Assembly: GCF_009451885.1 (NCBI RefSeq)
Contig: NZ_WIAO01000026.1
Coordinates: 21,845-85,844, forward strand
DNA length: 64,000 nt
Direction of reading: 5' to 3'
Source of the DNA: Glycomyces albidus
GTDB lineage: Bacteria; Actinomycetota; Actinomycetes; Mycobacteriales; Micromonosporaceae
In this document: one piece after another, positions 59,801-64,000 of the stretch
Position numbering within the stretch: position 1 is the stretch's first letter
Layout: each line of letters begins with the position of its first letter
The notes under the pieces: generated by a model
What the model saw: the letters and a program-made list of their open reading frames with translations, nothing else
The model's database searches: none
What the model was told of the DNA's origin: nothing
Translations under genes and position numbers: made by a program

Positions 59801-60144
59801 TCGGCGGCGATCAGGTCGAACAGCGGGCGCAGCGAGTAGTGGTAGGGCGACTGCGCGCGGCTGACGACGGCCATGACCGCGGCGGCGCCTTCGACGTCGG
59901 CCTCGCCGGCGAGGAAGGCGAGGCCCGGGTCCTTGAACCGGGGGTTGGTCTCGTAGTCGAGGGACGCGCGGATGCGGGCGTCGAGCTCGGTGAGGAGGGC
60001 GCGGCCGGCGTCGGGGTCGGCCTTCAGCGGCTTGGGCCTGCCGTGGCCGCGGCGGGGCCGGACGAAGCGGCTCCAGGACTCGGGGAAGTCGAAGCGGTCC
60101 TCATCGGGGAGCACGTCTGCGGAAGGGGTCTCGGATTCGGTCAC
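56827..60144 (-). CDS. Large DUF4132-domain protein
   Basis: Soluble protein of 1105 aa, mostly alpha-helical with HEAT-like repeats (for example about 180-330 and 640-760). It ends in the DUF4132 domain (about 790-1000, LRKELRTVAADQVKRLERAM and RSWTPAEFDEYFVRHPLTWHLTRRLVW). Related proteins include E. coli MolR/YehI-type WGR proteins; no activity is established. GTG at 60144 lies 7 nt after a -10-like TAGACT (60152-60157), suggesting a leaderless message. An open frame extends upstream to 61392 but runs antisense through the pectate lyase gene and is rejected. Single-gene unit. Confidence 0.85.
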   Translation of the reverse strand: MTESETPSADVLPDEDRFDFPESWSRFVRPRRGHGRPKPLKADPDAGRALLTELDARIRASLDYETNPRFKDPGLAFLAGEADVEGAAAVMAVVSRAQSPYHYSLRPLFDLIAADHGLPFAATALAEFLTLKADAPSYGSEIVELERMTLQDHLWGRIDRSSEFEAIASHLASLPDAEYAAVVDALAQRRTDPPRRLAVSLLVPDEAAWLDEVCAEHRAQQPNSAPSTLLLRVVGTASQLQDLDPNAPFLHWFNTNEVADLLYRLGAEAMPILERLVQLNNSTDQWKTVYRALAAVPVDGAFELILDRLDDPPAMGFALEAAARFPQRALRLIAARAAGADAAMRRRLTTLLYCDPIILGAALPLQERAVKDAIADLTGGAERVPAAPIEELPPLLASPPWAAQAAEAAPVVLKGLTPLPINRVVWAAGEREEWAEYEVSWYGHRNWVEMAKNFAEAGPYAQPDILAMAPPELTAELLPDWSPTAGSPKPGALKRILANHGTAAAEAVATAAGADASMRTVLLPIANLTAARLVADALVRLKTMRAFAFAWLDRHAADAAALLVPDALGKTKKPRAAAEAALRYIAGSAGADVVREAAAQYGAEAAAAVESLADVDPLTPAVAVPEPGAWVSAFALPQILLPGRERALPDAAVRTAATVLALGSPDYDYPGVAVLAETCDRASLTRFSLALFEQWLLAGAPWDESWALTQLMHFGDDEVVRELTPLIGRWPGENQHHRAVKGLRVLGAIGSEAALRAIQGIGEKAKFTAIKEEAREQITAIAANLGLSAEQLADRLVPDFGLREESALVLDYGPRQFKVGFDEQLKPFVTDADGKPRKSLPKPAAKDDALLAEAAYKRFANLRKELRTVAADQVKRLERAMVTGRSWTPAEFDEYFVRHPLTWHLTRRLVWTADDGAGPVAFRLAEDRTRTDVEENELDVAATAAIRVAHPVHLGESVPAWSEIFADYEIVQPFAQLGRPVDAFTDEELATGHLTRFEGASVSVGSLLGLVKQGWIRAGALDAGIVHGMWCELPGTGYLVLDLSPGLNAGDVNDSGDQDLVQVVISQSHMAGWTRAQATAGLAVGDPVAASEALTALAKAVEAAR

Positions 60145-60233
60145 GGGCGTCAGTCTAGGAACCGGGTATGACACCGTCCTCTTTGGCACACAGGGTGACC
60201 GGTCGGAGACGAGGGGGTGGCGCGACCGGCGGT

Positions 60234-60270
60234 GCAATCGATTGCCAAGCCGGTCGGCAACCGCTAACAT
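60234..60270 (+). promoter_or_regulatory. Pectate lyase promoter with LacI-like operator
   Basis: -35 TTGCCA (60242-60247), 17 bp, -10 TAACAT (60265-60270). The palindrome GCAATCGATTGC (60234-60245), of the CG-centred kind bound by LacI-family repressors, overlaps the -35. Confidence 0.6.
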
Positions 60271-60309
60271 ATTGATACACGCAAATATCTCCTGATGGGA
60301 GGAATCGTC

Positions 60310-61320
60310 ATGCGACAACGCAGCACCCGAGCGGCGATGGTCGTCGGGCTCACCGGCCTGGCACTGGCCGTCACCGCCGGCACGGTCCAAGCGGGCCCCG
60401 TCGGCACCCGGTACGCCGACGGGGCCGCGGCCCAGCAGCAGGTCGTCGGCCGCGCGGACGGCTTCGCCTCGGTGAACGCGCTGGGGCAGAACGGGACCAC
60501 CGGCGGCGTCGGCGGGGCCGCGGTCACCGTCGACACCACCGACGAGCTGCTCGAGGCCATCGACACCGTCGGCCCGCTCACCATCCTGGTCGAGGGGACC
60601 ATCGACATCACCAGCAAGCAGGGAGTCCGTCCGAACAAGACGATCCTCGGGGTCGGCGACGACGCGGTGATCCGCGGCGGCGGGTTCGACTTCTACCGCT
60701 CCTACAACGTGATCGTCCAGAACCTGACGTTCGCCGACGCCGAGGACGACGCGATCAACGTCGGCCAGAACTCGCACCACATCTGGATCGACCACAACAC
60801 GTTCGTCAACCCGACCGACGGCTCGATCGACGTCGTGCGGCAGGCCGACTACGTCACGGTGTCCTGGAACCACTTCGACGGCACCGACAAGTCCATGCTC
60901 ATCGGACACTCGGACGGCGCGAGCACCGACGTCGGACACCTGAAGGTCTCGATCCACCACAACTACTTCGACGGGTCTGCGCAGCGGCACCCGCGGGTGC
61001 GCTTCGGCGAGCCGGTGCACGTCTACAACAACTACTTCCGCGCCAACGAGCTGTACGCGGTGGCGTCCGTGATGAACGCCGGCGTCCTGGTGGAGGCCAA
61101 CTACTTCGCGAACGTGCCCTTCCCGTGCCACTCGGCGAGCGGCTACGCCGACTCCGACCCCGGCCGTCTGGTCGAGCGGTCCAACGTCTTCACCGCCTCC
61201 GGGAGGTGCGAGACCGCCGGCACGGTCGCCGAGCCGCGGAACTACTACCCGTACACGCTCGACGCCGCCTCGAGCCTGCCGACGACGGTGCCTGCGGGAG
61301 CGGGCGCCGGGCAGGTGTGA
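60310..61320 (+). CDS. PL1 pectate lyase, secreted
   Basis: Secreted right-handed beta-helix lyase of 336 aa that cleaves polygalacturonate by beta-elimination with calcium. It has a signal peptide (1-33, ending VQAGP), the vWIDH block HHIWIDHNTF, calcium-site acidic residues around DAEDDAIN, and the catalytic-Arg motif QRHPRVRFG. ATG at 60310 has GGGAGG 7 nt upstream. The C-terminus has a probable disulfide (PFPCHS with GRCETA). Adds pectin to the plant-polysaccharide substrates implied by the GH42, GH30 and CBM2-esterase genes. Confidence 0.94.
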   Translation: MRQRSTRAAMVVGLTGLALAVTAGTVQAGPVGTRYADGAAAQQQVVGRADGFASVNALGQNGTTGGVGGAAVTVDTTDELLEAIDTVGPLTILVEGTIDITSKQGVRPNKTILGVGDDAVIRGGGFDFYRSYNVIVQNLTFADAEDDAINVGQNSHHIWIDHNTFVNPTDGSIDVVRQADYVTVSWNHFDGTDKSMLIGHSDGASTDVGHLKVSIHHNYFDGSAQRHPRVRFGEPVHVYNNYFRANELYAVASVMNAGVLVEANYFANVPFPCHSASGYADSDPGRLVERSNVFTASGRCETAGTVAEPRNYYPYTLDAASSLPTTVPAGAGAGQV

Positions 61321-61409
61321 ATCGGGCCCGCAGCGGGCCTCGGCGCGCTGAGCCTTGCCGTGCGGGGCTTGAGGCGCTGAGCCTGAACGCACTGAGCCTT
61401 ACCGCGCTT

Positions 61410-61446
61410 GGGCCGGGCGGTCGCCGCCTCGGCGACCGCCCGGCCC
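61410..61446 (+). terminator. Terminator of the pectate lyase gene
   Basis: Perfect 17-bp stem (61410-61426 with 61430-61446) and 3-nt loop. Between the stop and this hairpin the sequence GCGCTGAGCCT recurs in three decayed copies. Confidence 0.85.
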
Positions 61447-61468
61447 GCTCGCGACATGTCGGGAGCAG

Positions 61469-61494
61469 GGGCGGCGGCCCGGAGGCCGCCGCCC
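61469..61494 (-). terminator. Terminator of the VOC gene
   Basis: Perfect 11-bp stem GGGCGGCGGCC (61469-61479) with 61484-61494, 4-nt loop, 7 bp past the minus-strand VOC stop. Confidence 0.75.
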
Positions 61495-61501
61495 ACCGCC
61501 G

Positions 61502-61882
61502 CTAGTCGACGGGTGCGACCCGGATGAGGTTGCCGTCGGGGTCGGCGGCCACGAACGTGCGGCCGAAGACCTCGTCGCGCGGCTCGTCCACGATCCGCAC
61601 GCCCTTGCCCTTCCACTCCGCGTAGAGCGCGTCGACCGACGCGGGCGCGCCGTCGACGGCGAGGCAGACCTCGCCGGTGCGCACGTGCTCCTCGCCGAAG
61701 TCCACGGCGGAGCGGCTCCACAGCGAGAGGCTGACGCGGCCGCCGCCGTTCGCGGAGCCGAGGTCGAACGAGATGTAGGCCGGCGTCTCGAAGACCGGTT
61801 CGATGTCGAAGAGGTCCCCGTAGAAGCGGGCCGCGGCAGGCGCGTCGGCGACGTAGACGATGAAGATGTTCGGTGCGGGCAT
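61502..61882 (-). CDS. VOC-family protein (glyoxalase fold)
   Basis: Protein of 126 aa with two beta-alpha-beta-beta-beta modules: NIFIVYVADAPAAARFYGDLFDIEP at the N-terminus and the closing VAADPDGNLIRVAPVD. Metal-ligand positions are only partly conserved, so enzymatic activity is uncertain. ATG at 61882 has AAGGAGGG upstream. Divergent from a WYL regulator with an inverted repeat between them, the same arrangement as the 46-47.5 kb pair. Confidence 0.88.
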   Translation of the reverse strand: MPAPNIFIVYVADAPAAARFYGDLFDIEPVFETPAYISFDLGSANGGGRVSLSLWSRSAVDFGEEHVRTGEVCLAVDGAPASVDALYAEWKGKGVRIVDEPRDEVFGRTFVAADPDGNLIRVAPVD

Positions 61883-61923
61883 GACTGCCCTCCTTTCCGT
61901 CGGAGCCGCCACCGTAGCCGCGA

Positions 61924-61946
61924 AACCTGACGGGATCTGTCAGGTT
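61924..61946. promoter_or_regulatory. Operator between VOC and WYL-regulator genes
   Basis: Perfect inverted repeat AACCTGAC-N7-GTCAGGTT (61924-61931 with 61939-61946), centred in the 82-bp divergent gap and only 18 bp before the regulator start. Likely binding site of the WYL protein. Confidence 0.7.
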
Positions 61947-61964
61947 CTATGGGAGCATCGAACC

Positions 61965-62903
61965 GTGACTCCCGATCGGTTCTTCTCCCTGCTCCTCGCC
62001 CTCCAGTCGCGGCCGGACACGACCGTCGCCGCACTCGCCGAGGAGACCGGCGTCTCGGACCGGACCGTCATGCGCGACCTGCGGTGGCTCCAGGACGCCG
62101 GCTTCCCGGTCCTCATGCGCCGCGGCCGCTACGGCGGCGTCGCGATGCTCCCCGGCGGCTCGCTCGACACGAGCCGCCTCACCCCGCGCGAACGCGAGCA
62201 TCTGGCCTTGACCGGCCTCGACGAGGAGCAGCGGCGGCGCCTCGGGGTCGAGGAGGTCAGCGGCCGGGCCCTGCGCAAGGTCGCCGGCGCGCGCCCGGCC
62301 GACGACCTGCTCCCCGTCGGCGACCTCGTCGTCAGCGACAACCGGCCGTGGTTCGGCCGCGAACCCGAAGGGGTCTCCCCCGCCGAGCTCATCGGCGACC
62401 TGCGCCGCGGCGTCCGCCTCAGGGTGCGGTACGAACGCGCCGGCGGCCCGCCGCGGTGGCGGACCGTGGATCCCTACGGGCTCTTGGCGAAAGGCGGCAA
62501 GTGGTACCTCGTCGCCGACGAGGCGGGGACGCCGCGGCTGCTGAACCTGCTGAAGATCGCCGGCTGGGAGCCGCTGCGCACCGCGAGGCGGCTGCGCCCC
62601 GGCGTGCGCCTCGCCGCGCTCGCCGCCGAACTCACCGCCGACTGGGAGTCCGGCGGCGACCTCGAGGTCACCCTGCGGATCGCGAACTACCAGGTGGAGC
62701 GGGCGCAGCGGATCCTCGGCTCCCGGCTCTCGCTCGGCGAGCCCGACGCGGACGGGACCACCCCGGCGGTGCTGCGCTGCCGCGTCCTCGAGGACGTGCG
62801 CCAGCTCCTCGCCTTCGCCGACTCGGCGACGGTGACCGGCCCGCCCGAGGCGCGCGAGCGCATGAGGGAACTCGCCCGGCGGCTCCTCGAGCACTACTCG
62901 TGA
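61965..62903 (+). CDS. WYL-domain (YafY-type) transcriptional regulator
   Basis: Protein of 312 aa with a DeoR-like winged helix (about 5-60, TTVAALAEETGVSDRTVMRDLRWLQDAGF), a WYL domain (about 135-210; RWRTVDPYGLLAKGGKWYLVADE) and a C-terminal WCX region. GTG at 61965 has GGGAG about 10 nt upstream. Divergent from the VOC gene and probably represses it through the intervening inverted repeat. Confidence 0.9.
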   Translation: MTPDRFFSLLLALQSRPDTTVAALAEETGVSDRTVMRDLRWLQDAGFPVLMRRGRYGGVAMLPGGSLDTSRLTPREREHLALTGLDEEQRRRLGVEEVSGRALRKVAGARPADDLLPVGDLVVSDNRPWFGREPEGVSPAELIGDLRRGVRLRVRYERAGGPPRWRTVDPYGLLAKGGKWYLVADEAGTPRLLNLLKIAGWEPLRTARRLRPGVRLAALAAELTADWESGGDLEVTLRIANYQVERAQRILGSRLSLGEPDADGTTPAVLRCRVLEDVRQLLAFADSATVTGPPEARERMRELARRLLEHYS

Positions 62904-63079
62904 CGGCGCGGAAAACGCACTGGACGGGAACGGCTCCGCCGCTGTAGCGTCGCCGGGTCCAGCACGCCACTAGCGCAGAAGCAGGTGTATTTGATGGTCG
63001 TCCAGGCATCAGCGGCCGGCTCGGTCCGGTCGCTCCCCAGCCGTTCAATCCGCTTCCAGACGAAGGACGATCGATCATA

Positions 63080-63826
63080 GTGGACCTTCCACGTACCTTC
63101 ACCATCCGCGAGAGCAGCCACCGCCTGATCAACCCGTTCACTCCGGAGAAGCTGGCCGTCCTCGGCCGGGCGATCCGGCCCGAGCCGGGCACGACCATGC
63201 TCGACCTCGCCTGCGGCAAGGGAGAGATGCTCTCGACCTGGGCCCGCGACCACGGTGTCACCGGCACCGGCGTCGACATCAGCTCCGTCTTCATCGACTC
63301 CGCCCGCGAACGCGCCGCCGAACTCGGCGTCGCCGACCGGGTCGCGTTCGTCCACGGCGACGCCGCCGGACACGTCGCCGACGCACCCGTCGGCATCGCC
63401 TCCTGCATCGGCGCCACATGGATCGGAGGCGGCGTCGACGGCACGGTCGACCTGCTGCGCCGCAGCCTCGCCCCCGGCGGGATGATGCTGATCGGCGAGC
63501 CGTACTGGCGGCTCGACCCGCCCGATCAGGCCGCCGTCGAAGGCTGCTACATGGGCTCCAAGGACGAGCTGTTCGGGCTCCCCGAGCTCCTCGAGCACTT
63601 CCGCGACCTCGGTTGCGACGTGGTCGAGATGGTCCTCGCCGACCAGGACAGCTGGGACCGGTACTCGGCGGCCCAGTGGCTCAACCTCCGCCGCTGGCTC
63701 GACGCCAACCCCGACGACGAGCTCGCCGGCGAACTCCGCGCCGAACTCGACACGGCACCCGTCAAGCACGCCCGATACCAGCGCGAATACCTCGGCTGGG
63801 GCGTGTTCGCGCTCATGGACCGGTAA
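63080..63826 (+). CDS. SAM-dependent methyltransferase (class I)
   Basis: Methyltransferase of 248 aa with a Rossmann core: motif I LDLACGKGEM (near residue 42), acidic GVDISSV after strand 2 and HGDAAG as the next motif. The N-terminal helix (SSHRLINPFTPEKL) and the aromatic-rich C-terminus (YSAAQWLNLRRWL) resemble small-molecule methyltransferases of UbiE/Methyltransf_25 type. GTG start at 63080 with AAGGA upstream. It lies 48 bp from the end of an IS3-type element. The 176 bp before it show no other gene. Confidence 0.88.
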   Translation: MDLPRTFTIRESSHRLINPFTPEKLAVLGRAIRPEPGTTMLDLACGKGEMLSTWARDHGVTGTGVDISSVFIDSARERAAELGVADRVAFVHGDAAGHVADAPVGIASCIGATWIGGGVDGTVDLLRRSLAPGGMMLIGEPYWRLDPPDQAAVEGCYMGSKDELFGLPELLEHFRDLGCDVVEMVLADQDSWDRYSAAQWLNLRRWLDANPDDELAGELRAELDTAPVKHARYQREYLGWGVFALMDR

Positions 63827-63873
63827 CACGGCCGGACTCGCGCAGCCCGGCCGTACAGAAGGGGCACCGCCGT

Positions 63874-64000
63874 TGAACTGGTCCCCGATTGTTGGACTGG
63901 TGTTTGAAGGCTAGGCCATGAGGGTCTGGGCCCGGTATGCAGCCGGGGTCAGGCCCTCAAGCCGTGTGTGGATGCGTTCGGTGTTGTACCAGCGGATGTA
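63874..64000 (-). mobile_element. End of an IS3-family insertion sequence (cut by window edge)
   Basis: The terminal sequence TGAACTGGTCCCCGATTG starting at 63874 is a plausible terminal inverted repeat beginning with TG. It is followed inward by the 3' end of a transposase gene. The rest of the element lies beyond the window. Confidence 0.65.
63911..64000 (-). CDS. IS3-family transposase OrfB, C-terminal fragment (partial at window edge)
   Basis: Reading the minus strand inward from the edge gives 29 codons to a TAG at 63911-63913. The peptide includes YIRWYNTERIHTRLEGLTP, the standard C-terminal block of IS3-family DDE integrase-type transposases (W/Y-Y-N-x-x-R-x-H). The gene is truncated only by the window. 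Confidence 0.85.
   Translation of the reverse strand, partial: YIRWYNTERIHTRLEGLTPAAYRAQTLMA

Noticed and set aside
60145..61392. Upstream extension of the DUF4132 frame to 61392
   Set aside because: It runs antisense through the well-supported pectate lyase gene, and a GTG with a nearby -10 at 60144 gives a natural start.
1..64000. Biosynthetic gene cluster, prophage, restriction-modification or other classical defence island
   Set aside because: No polyketide or peptide synthetases, phage structural genes, methylase-endonuclease pairs or Cas proteins were found; the only mobile components are the TnpB element and the IS3 end.

Overview
The window is uniformly very GC-rich DNA. It has GTG and TTG starts, many 4-base ATGA gene overlaps, Tat-type secretion signals, an IclR/GylR-controlled glycerol operon, WYL, GlxA, XRE and ECF regulators, and a two-component/MacB-type exporter set. 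All of this fits a soil or plant-associated actinomycete (Actinomycetota). The genus cannot be fixed from sequence alone; a Glycomyces- or Micromonosporales-like organism is a guess.

Layout. 1-6.5 kb: a LacI regulator, a sugar ABC transporter (binding protein and two permeases, no ATPase) and a GH42 beta-galactosidase. 6.6-11.6 kb: an APH-like phosphotransferase, an ECF41/SigJ-like sigma factor, a divergent TetR/DUF4267 pair sharing two operator-like palindromes, and a divergent MFS exporter/ArsR-type pair. 11.6-12.0 kb: four degenerate tandem repeats with a 91-92 bp period. 12.0-17.2 kb (minus strand): gylR-glpF-glpK-glpD with matching candidate operators. 17.5-18.4 kb: an SMP-30 lactonase-like gene.

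18.4-35.8 kb is the most striking region. An oligopeptide-type ABC importer (5 genes) is followed by DppA D-aminopeptidase, an M20 peptidase, an S9 peptidase and an S66 LD-carboxypeptidase. Next come three consecutive Tat-exported enzymes: a NagZ-type GH3, a DUF1343/NamZ-type exo-muramidase and an AmiE-type serine amidase. The last three correspond to the Bacillus subtilis NamZ-NagZ-AmiE peptidoglycan recycling set. The block reads as one programme: dismantle peptidoglycan outside the cell, import the stem peptides and hydrolyse them inside. A TnpB-carrying IS200/IS605-type element sits antisense between dppA and the M20 gene.

35.8-46 kb holds an NAD-dependent epimerase-like gene, a DUF2273 protein, a GH30 endo-beta-1,6-galactanase, a CBM2-SGNH esterase under a CebR/CelR-like operator, a GNAT, an amino-acid permease, a GPP34 protein, two small membrane proteins, a GlxA regulator and a lipoprotein. 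46-53 kb holds a WYL regulator, a VOC protein, and a histidine kinase/response regulator divergent from a lipoprotein-adaptor-ATPase-permease exporter. 53-63.8 kb holds regulator/oxidoreductase pairs (XRE-SDR, AraC-SDR), a large DUF4132 protein, a PL1 pectate lyase, a VOC/WYL divergent pair and a methyltransferase. The right edge cuts an IS3-type transposase.

Two themes run across the window. First, plant polysaccharide use (GH42, GH30, PL1, CBM2-esterase). Second, about eight genes, mostly regulators, have a -10-like hexamer ending 6-7 nt before the start codon and no clear Shine-Dalgarno, which suggests leaderless mRNAs; most enzyme and transport genes have good GGAGG-type sites.
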